A stretch of 64,000 nucleotides of DNA, taken from assembly GCA_029851415.1 (NCBI GenBank), contig CM056741.1, positions 180,899,021-180,963,020 of the forward strand, written 5' to 3'. Source of the stretch: Eretmocerus hayati. Lineage: Eukaryota > Arthropoda > Insecta > Hymenoptera > Aphelinidae. The notes under the pieces are model-generated. The model was not told the origin of the DNA, made no database searches, and worked only from the letters and a program-made list of their open reading frames with translations. A program made the position numbers and the translations under genes. Numbering within the stretch: position 1 is the stretch's first letter; every line of letters starts with the position of its first letter. Shown here in pieces: positions 34,381-45,954 of this stretch.

Positions 34381-35884
34381 TGATTGTATACTGTGATGGG
34401 AAAAGTGCGACGTGATGATACATCTTGTATTAGTCCTATAATTCTGAGATCGGATCATAAAGTAATTTTGAAAAGGACGATGTTTTCTGAATTTTGATGT
34501 GCTTATAATACGTATTTCTTGCGTCAGACACTTCCAGTTTCTAGATAAAGAGGTGTACAGTTTTTCTAAAAGTAATTTTCAATTTTTCCTTTTTTATTGT
34601 AAAAATCTACATCTAGAGTTAGAATTCTTCATCACTATTCCGCCTTCATAACACGATTGATGGATAAACAGTTTTCTTTCGGAACCTCTACGATTCAGCT
34701 AATTTGGGTGTGCCAATCCACGAGCAGAATACAATACTATAAGGAACAAGAACGCAGAATTTTTTTCTTCACACTGATTAGAACAATTCACTGACAGCAA
34801 CAGCTCTTGCTAATTTCCATGAATCAAAAGAAACGATGTGCGTTACATCAAATGAAATTTATCAAGTATCATGATCATTCATGTAAAATTATTGAGATAC
34901 ATTTTTAGTTGCTGTCAAGATTTAACGGAATGGTTAGAATTCCGTTGGGACTAATTTTATGGTTCAATGAACTATTCCGAATACTTTGTGGGTCGGATAG
35001 GATAAAGGATAATTAACTCCGATCAAGAATCCAAGGTGTAAGCCGTAGGCAACCCGCCATGGCACTCGCTAAGATGTATCACTCGCATTCAGGGGTACTG
35101 AATGCAGATTCATCTGTTTAGCTCTCACTGCATCATGTAATCGCTTAAAAAAATTTATCCATACTTGATTACTTTTTTTCTCACACTTTCCAACTAATAG
35201 CATCAAATTTTGTGGAAGAAAGTGTGCTTGTTCAACAGTTCAAATCCCGCCAACCTCTTCTGATCGCGAAACTCCGGGGGTAAAGATTCGATCGGTATAA
35301 TTTTGGACTCATTGTTTCGTCTAAATTTTGTCGATACCTATTTAGTATAAATTCTAAGGGTTTGCTAATTTGTGAGAGGATATATCCAAATGAATCTGAC
35401 GAGGAGTCAAGATACGTTCCGAAACATGCCTGCCCTGCGGAAATACAGAGGGAATCCGGCAAAATTTTGCCCCTCATTAATGTTAACCCCCTTACTCATT
35501 TTGCCTTTTTACAGTGGACATGGCCGAAAAACCGATATTCCTGATAACTTTTAATTGCCGCATCGCAAAAATTTGAGAATATTCTGAAAAATCTATGGCG
35601 ATACTAGGAACGCATTCCCTCAACAATTAAGTCTCCATACGCTTTCAATTTGGAAAATAATGGAAAAATCAAAAAATTTCCAATTTTGTAGTTTTATCGT
35701 TTTTCGTCATTTTTTGATATTTTTCATGTCGGGAAATTTTTCCGAGCACGGGAAGTAAGGTCTAAATTGAGCGGGTTATGATGACACAGAAAAATGACCC
35801 TGCATTGCACGAGAAAGAGAGAAGTCGGTGGATAGACGAGAGTTGTTATGCCAATGGTTTTGTCAGACTCCAATAATTTCAAGC
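34381..35884. other. Unassigned AT-rich sequence
   Basis: No supported gene, RNA or repeat. Frames at 35232-35554 on both strands look accidental. Confidence 0.5.
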
Positions 35885-36890
35885 GAACTTTATTGCATTC
35901 TAAAGCTTGTTCTAAGACCTTTTGAATGAATCCAAGTAACTTCAATCTCGTCAATTTTGACCAATTAGAGCCGAGCTATCACAATTTCTCCAGAAAAATA
36001 TGTCGTGTTTGCGAAAGGGTGCACTTAACTTGCACCAATCAAGTCATTTACTCAACAACTCTGATCTACACTGTGAAAAATTTTTTCAAAAAACTCCCAT
36101 AAATTGGTTGAATGGAAAATGCAACTATTTGATTGGAATTCCAACCGATTGGTTGAAGAAACTGGTTGAATTTTCAACCTAATGATTGAATTTCTTATTC
36201 AACCAGCTGCTTGGACTTTTTATTCAACCAATTGATTGAAGTTTTCAAAAAAATTGTTTACAGTGTACCCCAATGTTTTCCAATGTACCTCAGCTTATTT
36301 TCGAGCTTGTTTTAAGACCTTCTCAATGAGTTAGGATACGTCTGATTTTGATCAACTGAAGTCGAACTGTCGCCATTTGCCCAAAAATAAACGATATGTG
36401 AATCGGCGATGACAAGCACAGAACCTTTTTATCCGTTATCATCGCCGTGAAACCACATTTCGAGCTCTTCACCGGTTCAACACACTTGGTTCGACCTCTT
36501 CAGACGTGAAGTGAATAAATATGTCCTGAGTGGTTGAAGAAGTCAAACTGCAAACCCTTTCGAGAATACTACGTGAGGGCGTGTTGAGTACACATTAATT
36601 TTGGCATTCATGTTTTGCAAATTATCTCCGTACTTTGCTTATCAAATTGCTCCAAATCCGAGTTCTGCAACCCAGAAGAGTGTTTGTCAAACGCCTTGAA
36701 AAGCGAGTTCGAATGCGATCAAGAACGTTAAGTTGGGTCAAACCAAACACTTTTGGCACCGGTTTTACTAAACGCAGTTTCGTTGGCCGTTTCTTGGCTG
36801 TGTAGAAAGAAGAAATGAATAATTCACTATGAAATTTTGCGACACGCAGAGATCATCCGGGGTCGGTCTAAATCATGTTCTAACATACCA
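35885..36890. repeat. Dispersed repeat family R3, copy 2
   Basis: Shares landmarks with 31011-32430 and 62690-63160: GAAACCACATTTCGAGCTC, GGGCGTGTTGAGTACAC, ATCTCCGTACTTTGC, ACGCAGAGATCAT. Its first part (AGCTTGTTCTAAGACCTT, 35905) is repeated at 36306 (AGCTTGTTTTAAGACCTT), so the copy contains an internal duplication. A small MITE sits at 36069-36265. This copy keeps the empty site used by the foldback element at 31413. No coding capacity. Confidence 0.72.
36069..36265. mobile_element. TA-flanked MITE, 197 bp
   Basis: Ends CACTGTGAAAAATTTTTTC and its near complement ending TTTACAGTG, each flanked by TA (36067-36068, 36266-36267). Internally a motif AATTGGTTGAA recurs in both orientations (at least six times). 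TA duplication and CACTGT ends are typical of Tc1/mariner-derived miniature elements. No coding capacity. Confidence 0.8.
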
Positions 36891-37464
36891 AATTTAAGGG
36901 CAGGCCAAAATCAACTTTCACACATTCTCCGAATTCCTACTTATTCAATTTTTTCCACGAAATTTATGAGGTATGTCAAAAAAGTGATTCCAAGAAGCCC
37001 TGCTTCGACATCAGATCTATCATTTTAAAAAGAATCGAGTTGATTAGGTGTAAATCGACTCCAGAACCAATTTTTGAAGGTCACAACCTCATTCCAACAT
37101 ATGCACACCCTTAGTTGAAAAGTTGCGAGCAGCGACAATAGTCATCCGATAAAGTCCTTTTCTTCCTCAAAAGATATATCTGAAGTCAAAGTAGGGTTTC
37201 CCAGCAGCACTTTTTCCGAAATGGTCCACAGAAATTTCAGAAAATGATAGAAGCATGGAATTTTGGAACAAAATTTGCCGGAAGGTCAGAGACTGTCCAG
37301 TTCTGAGACTGACGTGTGTAGAACTCTCATCGTTGGTTTCCCAAGAAGGTCAGAACAGTCAATATAGCTGCTTAGCAATTTGAACAAAAACAAAACGTCT
37401 TGATAGCTCCAGAAAGATTAAACCAAAGGAATTTCGAATGATTCACTGAAATCTAGAGTAGTCA
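36891..37464. other. Unassigned sequence
   Basis: No supported feature between the R3 copy and the next inverted-repeat element. Confidence 0.45.
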
Positions 37465-38000
37465 ATATCTTCCTCCGTTCCGTTTCACTTTGTCCAAAAA
37501 TCTAACTTGGCGAGTATGATCATCCTTTTTCCCTATAACTCCATCTGGGATCGAAATATGAATTTCATCTTTTGAGAGTCATGAGATCACGAAAAATATG
37601 TTGAAAGCTTGTTTTGCAAAATCAGTTCGTGAAATACATGGGAAATGAATGATTACATTACTATTTTTTTATCTACTAAAAATATTGAAACTAATAGTCC
37701 ATCTAAAAGAGAATAGAAGTAATAAAGTTCAATCCAGCAGTGATCGTTTCACTTTAAAAGTCAGTAGAAATGATGAGTAAACGTTTCAGATATAGTCAAC
37801 TTGTAATGTGAAGAATCCTTTTCTATGCGTCTCTCGGTCAGATTTTGCTAAACAATTATTCGACATGTTTTCCCAGATCCCACAACTCTCAAAAGTTGAA
37901 ATTCATAATTTGATCCCAGATGAAGTTAAAGGGGAAAAGAATGGTAATACTTGCCAAGTTAGACTTCTGGAAGAAGGGTAGTGGGAGGAAGGAAGACTTC
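37465..38000. mobile_element. Inverted-repeat element, about 0.5 kb
   Basis: Arms of at least 130 bp pair with modest divergence: CTAACTTGGCGAGTAT against ATACTTGCCAAGTTAG, CATCTGGGATC against GATCCCAGATG, ATGAATTTCATCTTTTGAGA against TCTCAAAAGTTGAAATTCAT. A poorer outer extension (CTTCCTCC) reaches about 37468 and 37998. The centre is AT-rich and non-coding. No target duplication defined. Confidence 0.75.
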
Positions 38001-38896
38001 AACACTTGGCTGTGGTAATGTGATGATCGTAGATTCTTAAATTGAGAACTATGAACTGTAAATAGTAGAATGTAGGAAAATCCAAAATACTTTCACATGT
38101 CTTATTCATGAGAGTGATTCCCCCAATAAACAACAGTGTGCTAAAATCCCAAGATGGATATTTTCTAATTTTAAGCAAAGAATCTGGATCATCACATTTT
38201 TGTGTTTTTGATAGTGAAACCTGGGAATTAGTTCATAAAATTTAACTTGAGTTCATGCAAAGATTCCCAACTCCACTATGCCCACTTGCCATCGGTCAAA
38301 TTATGGAGGCACCCCACGCTTGATCAAACGGCCGGACGCCAAGTGGTTATCAAACGTGAATAGTGGTGAGCAGGGATCGAACAGTGGTGAATGGAAATGA
38401 ATAGAAGTTGAGCAGAATTGAGCAGATCAGTAGATTTTCCTTCACGTGCGTTCTCAATCATTCGATTGGAATAATTCTATTTGGGGAATTCCCGAGCTCA
38501 TGCATACTGGTTCGAGGGAAGAGTGGACTCCATATTATTATAATTATTATATTTATAATTATAATTATGACAATATTAACCGACAAGGCGCCTTTTATCC
38601 GTACGGAATCCCTAGGCCAGGCTTGCCAACATAAAATCAAATCAGGGCTGCCAACTTGACGAGACAAATGTCCCTAGGCGAGTGTAAAAGTCCCTAGATT
38701 TATTTAGATTGTTTGTATATATTTATTGATGAGCTGGTGGATGGGTGGATGGGTCGGTGGGTCGGGGTGTGTGTGAGTTCGTGGGATCCTCTTTTGTGAG
38801 GTAGTCCAGTACACGTACACTTACTAGAAGAATATAATGAATATATCCACATTTTACGGCGTGCTGTCACCGGCTCGAAGATATGGATATGTGTCT
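38001..38896. other. Unassigned sequence with AT microsatellite
   Basis: A TTA/TAT-rich simple repeat at about 38533-38572. GGTGGATGGGTGGATGGGTC at 38741-38765 resembles the G-rich block of the composite repeats. No supported gene. Confidence 0.45.
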
Positions 38897-38946
38897 CCCG
38901 GCTGAAAATAGGGACGTGACTGGGGACGTCCTTATTTTCAGCCGGG
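38897..38946. repeat. Short hairpin, 21-bp arms
   Basis: CCCGGCTGAAAATAGGGACGT is mirrored at 38926-38946 with one mismatch and an 8-base loop. It lies 55 bp before the large palindrome. It could be a structured RNA stem, a recombination remnant or the tip of an element. Confidence 0.75.
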
Positions 38947-39000
38947 TTGAGCGCCCGGAAGCACTTACGTCGCTTGGGCGGGCCTGCCCCACTTCAGAGA

Positions 39001-39684
39001 CCAACCTCAACCCAGGACCACCCCAAAAGCTTGTAACGAGCTCTGCAATACCATGCGCAGCCTAATTGGAAGACCGCAACGCTGACAGCCGAGTCTCCTA
39101 GTAGGTAGTTAAATTACCCCTGAAAAGACGCTCCTGGCGCGAGAAAGTGGCTAAACTCGGTACAACACGACGTTTGTGGGTTCAAACGATAGGTAATACC
39201 TTCAATAATCGATATCAACGAGAATTAATGTTTAAAAATTGGGGCGCTGTATGAATAAACAATAAAAACATGCATTTTTTGACCTTTTTTTCGGTTTTTC
39301 TACAATAAGTCGGAAAATGTCAATTTTTTGAGAAAATTTGTGGAATAACATTTCTCAAAAAATTGATATTTTCCGACTTATTGTGAGAAAATCGAGAAAA
39401 AAGTAAAAAATGCATGTTTTTATTGTTTATTTATACCGCGCCCCAATTTTTAAACATTAATTCTTGTTAATATCGATTATTGAAGGTATTACCTATCGTT
39501 TGAATCCACAAACGTCGTGTTGTACTGAGTTTAGCCACTTTCTCGCGCCAGGAGCGTCTTTTCAGGGGTAATTTAACTACCTACTAGGAGACTCGGCTGT
39601 CAGCGTTGCGGTCTTCCAATTAGGCTGCGCATGGTATTGCAGAGCTCGTTACAAGCTTTTGGGGTGGTCCTGGGTTGAGGTTGG
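39001..39684. repeat. Large near-perfect palindrome, about 335-bp arms
   Basis: From CCAACCTCAACCCAGGACC (39001) to its complement ending at 39684. The outer 240 bp of the arms differ at very few positions, and differences concentrate near the centre (39280-39400). The unpaired middle is only about 15 bases. AGGTAGTTAAATTACCC within each arm recurs once more in degraded form just outside (39698-39720). No terminal target duplication or coding capacity. Either a foldback transposon or an inverted duplication of host sequence; the high arm identity indicates youth or gene conversion. Confidence 0.92.
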
Positions 39685-39751
39685 TGATCGAATTTCGAGG
39701 GTAATTTAACTACCTATAGAGATCGGAGACTCAACCCCTCGCTCAACTCAC

Positions 39752-39973
39752 GATGTTGAATAATCGCCAGCCGCTTGCGATGTTGGCCCCAGTGGTGCTC
39801 GTCTTAACCCTGGGATTTCGATGGGCATACTGGCGGGGTATGAAGGGTTGAGTGTAGCAGAACCAAGAGTCGTAATTTGATTCGAGTTACCGAATTCATC
39901 CTGAATACACTGAGGACCAACTATGGCTAGATCCTGGTCCACCACCGCACCCAATACTTGGGTGAGTTTATTT
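39752..39973 (-). CDS. Candidate internal exon (74 codons), unrecognised
   Basis: A minus-strand block bounded by acceptor GTTGCAG|AAAT (39973) and consensus donor CAACATC|GTGAGT (39752/39751), phase 2 at both ends. It would encode NKLTQVLGAVVDQDLAIVGP, one cysteine, then a Pro-rich tail including NPSYPASMPIEIPGLRRAP. If the donor is not used the frame closes at a TGA two bases later. A plus-strand donor-like GTGAGT exists at 39961, so strand is not certain. Family unknown. Confidence 0.38.
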
Positions 39974-40170
39974 CTGCAACTGCATATATATATCTTTCTA
40001 GTGTTATACCGCTTCATCCAGTTTGATCGAGCACATTCTTAGTTCCTCTGATTTGCAGTTTGAACCCGTTCTAGGTTTTGTGGAACGACTGCGTCAGCAC
40101 CTAGTTATCCATCATTGCCTCTTCCACATCGGACAGATCTCATTCAGAATTTAGTTCCGACAGTTAACAC

Positions 40171-40431
40171 CTGCAAAGAGCTGGATACGATGCCAATCCT
40201 GTCAGCAATGATATGGATTCTGTCCAAACTATTTTGTAATACGTTCAGATGACTTGTGCCTAAACCAAGGATGAATCCAGGAACGTTCCGCGTAGTTATA
40301 TACATTATCCGCAGACTGCCGTTGTAGTGGGCTAATGCGAGTTCCCTGCCCCAGTTTGGAGGAGCGTTTGCATCGTTGAGCCAATTTATTGTGGTATTGT
40401 ACAGAACTTGATTACATGAATTCGTTATGTC
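40171..40431 (-). CDS. Candidate internal exon (87 codons), unrecognised
   Basis: Minus-strand block with a good acceptor (TATCACGTTTTCAG|GAC) and donor CAG|GTGTTA, phase 0. The 87-codon frame has no ATG at its start and no stop. It includes LYNTTINWLNDANAPPNWGR and ALAHYNGSLRIMY, with two glycosylation sequons (NTT, NGS), and continues ILGLGTSHLNVLQNSLDRIH. The composition suggests a secreted or extracellular segment. It would precede 39752-39973, but the phases (0 then 2) join only through alternative sites (for example acceptors at GGACCAG or GTCCTCAG). The family is not recognised. Confidence 0.42.
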
Positions 40432-40704
40432 CTGAAAACGTGATAGCGATTAGTTGAAAATTTTGAAATCGATCGTGGAGGACTAAGGTCTGTGAGGATG
40501 ATAAAACACAGAATTCTTGCACATATAAATATATTGCAACGTTTCGTCTGCATATTTAGCAAACCTCTTCAGGCTAAAGCTTTTTGTTTTTTAGAACGAT
40601 TATCACATTTTTACACTATAATTAAATACGTAGAAACACAGAAACTGTGATTCACGTCTTACGTCGATATTTGGTATATTGATACTGAAAACGTGATAGT
40701 GATG

Positions 40705-40902
40705 TTACTCATAGTTTCCATGGAATGAGTTGCAACCATTGATTAAGACCATGGACATTAGGGTGTTCCAAAATTCAAATGGGATTGCAAACTTCTGCTG
40801 CTGTATGTCGTTATGGAAAACAATTGTTGGATGCCAAGAAATGAGATCTTCAGTTGCAGCTGAAGCAATCGAGATTTTTTTCAAATAACCGGCCTTCTTC
40901 AT
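40705..40902 (-). CDS. Candidate exon or small ORF (65 aa), unrecognised
   Basis: Minus-strand frame with an acceptor-like TCGATTGCTTCAG inside and a donor-like TATGA|GTAACA at its end. It would include SWHPTIVFHNDIQQQKFAIP and end INGCNSFHGNYE. The sequence CTATCACGTTTTCAG that follows is nearly identical to the acceptor of the 40431 block. That suggests a local duplication around splice sites. Linkage by phase to the neighbouring block fails, so this is weak. Confidence 0.22.
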   Translation of the reverse strand: MKKAGYLKKISIASAATEDLISWHPTIVFHNDIQQQKFAIPFEFWNTLMSMVLINGCNSFHGNYE

Positions 40903-40973
40903 AATTGGTTATTTAGACACGCTCTTGAGCACTCGTATGGTGTACGGTCGGGCAAAGAGGCTCTTCAATAAAT

Positions 40974-41091
40974 CGTCACCACGCGAATCTTATACAGACC
41001 GGGAAAGGGCAGGCGAAAGAAATTCGAATGAAGGGAGACATTCTCTTCGGCCTGCTTACATGCCGATTCATTTGAGGTTCACGTGGTGACG
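40974..41091. mobile_element. Small inverted-repeat MITE, 118 bp
   Basis: Ends CGTCACCACGCGAA and its complement TTCACGTGGTGACG, flanked on both sides by AAT (40971-40973, 41092-41094). The arms pair again further in (GGCAGGCGAAAG against CTCTTCGGCCTGC). Too short to code. Confidence 0.7.
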
Positions 41092-41636
41092 AATTAATTA
41101 CGCTCCTCTCCACCCGAATGGAGGATTCAGCACCCTGAACCCTAAATATTAAGTCTAGCCAAAAAAAAAACCAAGGGGGGGGGCTTAAAGGTCATACTTA
41201 AGTGTATTTTCTTGATACAAAGACAGTGGCATAGTCAGTTTTCGAAGAAAAAAACGTTTTGACTCGTTCAATTGTTTTCTTACAATCCCAACAACGGATC
41301 GCCAAACCCATTCAACGTATCGATCAGAGCGTGAAAAAGCGTGAAATTGAATCAAAGGGAGTGACCCTTAGATTTATGCTGATAAGAAGTGAGAATATAC
41401 TATACTTAGGCCTGGAAGGTCCTTGACAAACTCTGCTTCCTCCCTAATTTGGCAGGAAAACAAATCGGATGAGCATGCTGCGATGCGTTAATATTCGGGG
41501 AAACTAAGCGATCGTTACGCGGTCTCGATGACGCGTTCGGGAAAAGTATGAGTCACGAATTCTTTGCGTTGATTCATCTGTGTGGCCGCAATTTTTTAAA
41601 GCCCATGATTCGAGTGTTGGTATTGAATCTCACATG

Positions 41637-41872
41637 ATTCTGTATAAAATGGTGCCTATGGTAATGCGAGGAAACTTGCCCAGGTGAAGCTTGGGATCGT
41701 CACGGGTCGTGAGGTAGGTATGATAATGATAGCCGCTCGGCGCCTCACAGGATTTTAGGTCCATCCAAATGCTTCTGGGATTCAGTTGTAGAAATTTATT
41801 TGCAATTATGTTCAGCCCTCGGCTATCATTGGAATGGAACAGCGACCGTGAAAATATTTTAATTTGAACCAT
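41637..41872 (-). CDS. Candidate exon or small ORF (80 aa), unrecognised
   Basis: Minus-strand frame with an ATG at 41872. Includes LNPRSIWMDLKSCEAPSGYH and RDDPKLHLGKFPRITIGTI, and ends at TGA or at an overlapping donor ATCAT|GTGAGA (41640 region, phase 2). Composition is protein-like. No family recognised, and no clear splice partner. Confidence 0.25.
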
Positions 41873-44288
41873 ATATTATACGATTAGATTGATTTTCTAA
41901 TCATAGTTTCCGAGATCCGAGTTCTTTCAACTCAAATTCCCGAGTAAATTGATGTATTTCCGGTCAATTTTTTTTGCTTGTTCATAGGATGTCTTTGCAT
42001 CGTCCTAGCCAAATTATTATGATACATTAACATTCTGCTTATGATCGAGTGAGAGTGGCACATTGAACGGGTTTTAATGAAACGGGCGCTGTTCTATCAT
42101 ACTCCATCATTACGGCATACATTATGGACTTACATGTGTTTTCTAGGTCAGCCATTACTCACTGTAGTCACGATCCTGATAACGCGTGTCGCGTATGGTG
42201 AGGTAAATTGATTGAATTAGTACACCTTTCCGAATATGATAAGCACCTCAAAGAAATATTGATGCAAACATAGCTCTATGTACAACTCAACTTTTACGAA
42301 GTACATAATTCTTTACCTTGTTCTCCACTCGTATCATTGTGCTAAAAAGTATCATTCCAGAATTCATGTCACATTTATGAAACTCTGTCGATGAGCATCT
42401 ATCGAGTTACATATCGTCAACTAGATTCATACGTTTTTGCACTATACATGCACTAATGCCCTCGCTAAGTAATGCCTATTTCGATGTTTGTGCGCGCGTC
42501 CTACATAGGTGCATGCAGCAAAGGTTCAAGTTCGTCGTCAGAGACAATTTCTTTATGAAGTCTCTCACAAATTTAGTCTCCTACTTTTGCATTTTACCTT
42601 CCCCAGCTATATGCTTCGATGTATACGAGTAATTCCGCGCGGAACAAACCCGACCAAAAAGAGACACGTCTCAAAATTTTTTTCTGAGCACTCGCATTCA
42701 ATTCTATGTCACAAAATATCAACTCATTACCACCTGTCCGGCTCCATGAGAATTTTTCAGGTAACTCGAACATATTTTACTTCATCTTCTTCAAACGTTA
42801 ACTACGAAGGCGAAATTGCGATTCCGATATAGATTGCAAGAGAGTACGAATCTGCTTTCTAGCACTAATAGTATGTAAACTTCTTGTAAAAACATCAATT
42901 TGACATCTATTTACAGTATCCATGCGAATATTTGTGGGCCTCATCGGTACAGCCCATCACATAATACAGAGCTGGCGGTCATCTTTCTGTGCGATGGGCA
43001 TCTTCGACGAGGCCCAAAAAATTGTGTGTAATACGGGATATATTAATAGGGATGATTAGTAGTACCGACCGGATCGTGAAATTCAATGTTAGGTATCAGA
43101 ATCTAAGAAGACCTGCAATTCAATACCTACTCACAAAAATTATGACTCAAATTGTGACCATGGTTTTTGGGCGCCACAACTCATATCATTACTAATCTTG
43201 ATCTGAATACTACTCAAGTGAGGCCGAAAACTTCCCAACGTATCTTGACTCAGTTTGTAAGTCTTGAAATGATCTTTCAAAAGAGCTGATTTGCATTGAA
43301 AATTGTCAATCTCGAAATGAGTAATATGTTATCTTTCGCTTCTTCTTATGCGATAGACGGATAATTGTGTAAAAAATCATAAATGATTGAGTTCTAAGAT
43401 TTGTTGGAAAATTACTTGGGGGAGATTTTTAAATCAACGTTCAGTGTTGATGAAGGTGATATCAATGAAAATTCCATAATGACTCTCAGTCGTGATTGAG
43501 ATGGAAGATGCCTGTGAAACGCATTGGCATTTCAGTATGGTGTCAAGTAAACGATATCTGTCAATCAAAATTAATGCAGCGCTACTTGTTTGTCAGCCTG
43601 CGTATAAAAGACAGGGACCAGATGAAGAACTTAGAAATGACAACGTAGAAAGTGAGATTGACAATCACCTATAGAATTGACAACGTGAAAAGTGAGATTG
43701 ACGATCATCACAGCGGGCGTATCTCAACTCAAACGTTTCAAGATTTTATGTAAGTGACATTTTATGAGTAATCGGAAATGTTTGAAGAATCAATTTCAGC
43801 TTGTCAGATTTCAATACAATATTGATAGGTGTGGAAGCCCATTTCATATCGATTTAGGAGCATCATTAATTCAGTTAAACTCACAATTTTGTTCCAGTCA
43901 AAGTTTTAATTCTCGCTAATACACATTGATGGCACCCGAGAAAAATCGAGCTTATTCGGTAGGTTTGAGGGTTTGGAACCCACCCACAATTGAGTTGTGC
44001 TCTCGGTTGTGCTGACCATGGCAGGTTTTTACATCTGAGTCACGGATTAGGCTGAAACTTTGGAAATGGACTTGTCTCAGCATCAAACGACGATATCCAA
44101 AATTGTAGATTAATTCTCAAGTGCTCCCGAGTTACAGCCAATAACATTATCAGCCAGGAACATAGCATTGTATTAGGTATACCTATAAAACAACTTTGGA
44201 TCTACAAGTAGGCCCGAGAGTAAGCCGAGTAGACCAAGGGCCTGCAAGCACCCAACATTTGAGTTGATTCGAGAGCCCCCACCACCTT
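41873..44288. other. Unassigned AT-rich sequence
   Basis: On the minus strand a possible start exon occurs near 42139-42160 (ATG GCT GAC, then donor CACAT|GTAAGT). A 35-38 bp unit (GACAACGTAGAAAGTGAGAT) is duplicated at 43638-43712. The plus-strand frame 42509-42832 looks accidental. Nothing else was seen. Confidence 0.45.
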
Positions 44289-44700
44289 GTGAACAAAATT
44301 TCAAGAGTAACACGAGCGCCAAATTCTGTCAAAGAAAAAAGAATTACTACAAAACGCAGGAAGCCAATCAGACGCACAATTGTTGAGAAGAATAATCAGT
44401 CCTAAAACCCAAGAAAGCAACTGAACCGATGAGTGCTCGAATGCTCGATCAGAATATTATGTCGAGAAGAGCATCGTTCCCAGACCTAAGAAAAGCAACC
44501 AAACTCGTAGATACCCGGATGCGTGGACCAGGAATCCTGTAGGGAAGAGAAATATCTCTAAAACCAAGGAAGAGAACTGAAATGGTAAATACCCGAATAT
44601 TCGGACAAGGAATTCTGTCAGAAAAAGAATCCTTCCCAAAACCAAGGAAGGCGAATCAACAAGCGAATTTCCGTTTGCAGATACTCCCGCGAAATATTCT
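44289..44700 (+). repeat. Old, diverged block of the 77-bp satellite
   Basis: Four to five degraded units in the orientation of 30-795. Landmarks keep order and spacing: CTAAAACCCAAGAAAGCAAC (44402), GCTCGAATGCTCGATCAG (44437), ACCCGGATGCGTGGACCAGG (44513), ACCAAGGAAGAGAACTG (44561), ACCCGAATATTCGGAC (44588), CCCAAAACCAAGGAAGGCGA (44635). Spacing is 72-78 bp. Identity to the fresh arrays is clearly lower, indicating age. Confidence 0.8.
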
Positions 44701-45720
44701 AACGATTGAAGAATCAATTTCGTGATCTAGAAACACAAGCAAGCCCACAAACTTTTTAATATTTGGACCAAGAGTTTGTAGCCGGGTGAAAGTCAATCTC
44801 ACAAACGATATGGCTTGATGACCTTCCTGAATTTGGGACTGATAGTTGTTCTTGACAAGGGACAAAATTTTTGGTGCGAGCATACGGGAATTCGTGGACC
44901 AATGCCTTGTATTCGCTCCGAGATTCAGCGGAGCGCCACGTAGTGGCTGACTTTGGAAGTACAACTGGCGTACTGCTAGGGTGACGCCATGCTGCGCCAT
45001 GCCAATGACGATATTGAGCGTGCACAGCGAGGCACAGCATAGGCGCAGACGGGGTTTTCGTGAATTTAGGAGAAAACCGTAGCTTGAACCTGCTAACAGT
45101 AAGCGACAAAGTTGTTGGAAATTTAATTACGAAGATTTTGGGCTGTTCTGGATATCAATCAGAGCAATATTGAAAGATTCACGGAGCTCGAAAGAATGGA
45201 TGCGAGCCCGCGGCTTGAGTGGCGGCTGTGACGCCTATGCTAAAAGCACGCCAAATCTCGAAATCGCCTCAACTAGCTCAAATTTGCTCGGATTTAGGCT
45301 CACGACCACTCAAACTCTTCGTTTTTACAAGTTCTACAACTTTCTCGCTTATTGTTGCCACATTTGAGCGGTGGTTTTCGAGTTTGACCCTTACAAAGAT
45401 TCGCCGTCTGCTGCACAGTACGCCAGTTGTAGTGAATGCGGTGGCCACGGGTTGCGCACAATCGCCCGTTTTGAATTTCAAAAGCGCGCGTCTCGGAGCG
45501 AAGGAAACGAGCGGATGGAAACGATTCTTTTGCTGACAGCAGTCCTGAAGCCTGCCCCTCCCTCCCCCCAAGTCCAGAACCAATATGAACCTCGTCATAT
45601 TTTGTATCCAACTAACGCACAATTCACCTTGATCTCTCGCGTATCTCTCTCAAATTCACTTTGAACTATTTACTCGCCAAGTGGTGATGTCTTGTGATTG
45701 CCGTTTACTGTTTATGACCA
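44701..45720. other. GC-richer block with open frames on both strands
   Basis: 45170-45560 is CpG-rich (GCGAGCCCGCGGCTTGAGTG, GCGCGCGTCTCGGAGCG) and holds frames over 100 codons on both strands. None is recognised. AGTACGCCAGTTGTA at 45417 reappears inverted near 44960, so the block may be part of an inverted structure. A leader exon or promoter is possible; strand is undetermined. Confidence 0.3.
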
Positions 45721-45954
45721 TGTTTAACGGCTACTCTTCATCCAGGGGGAATAATCAAAATCGAATTGCGTAGCCTTCTTATTCACTTTCGGCGCAAAAC
45801 ATAGTGAGTGAGTTAACTGGATAAAAAATTTGATATTGCTATCTTGTGTGGATGACGATTGTAGTTTCTTCATCAAAGATGTGTGAATTCTCCATGGGGA
45901 ATACCATTGGAGATGAAATGGAGGTGGCTGGTGAGTGTCTACGTACATCAACCA

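Noticed and set aside
39748..39850. Plus-strand frame beginning MLNNRQPLAMLAPVVLVLT, signal-peptide-like
   Set aside because: Stops after 32 codons, has no supporting splice site, and the minus strand gives a longer bounded block.
45170..45660. Genes on either strand in the GC-rich block
   Set aside because: Frames over 95 codons are open on both strands with no recognisable protein; listed only as a compositional block.
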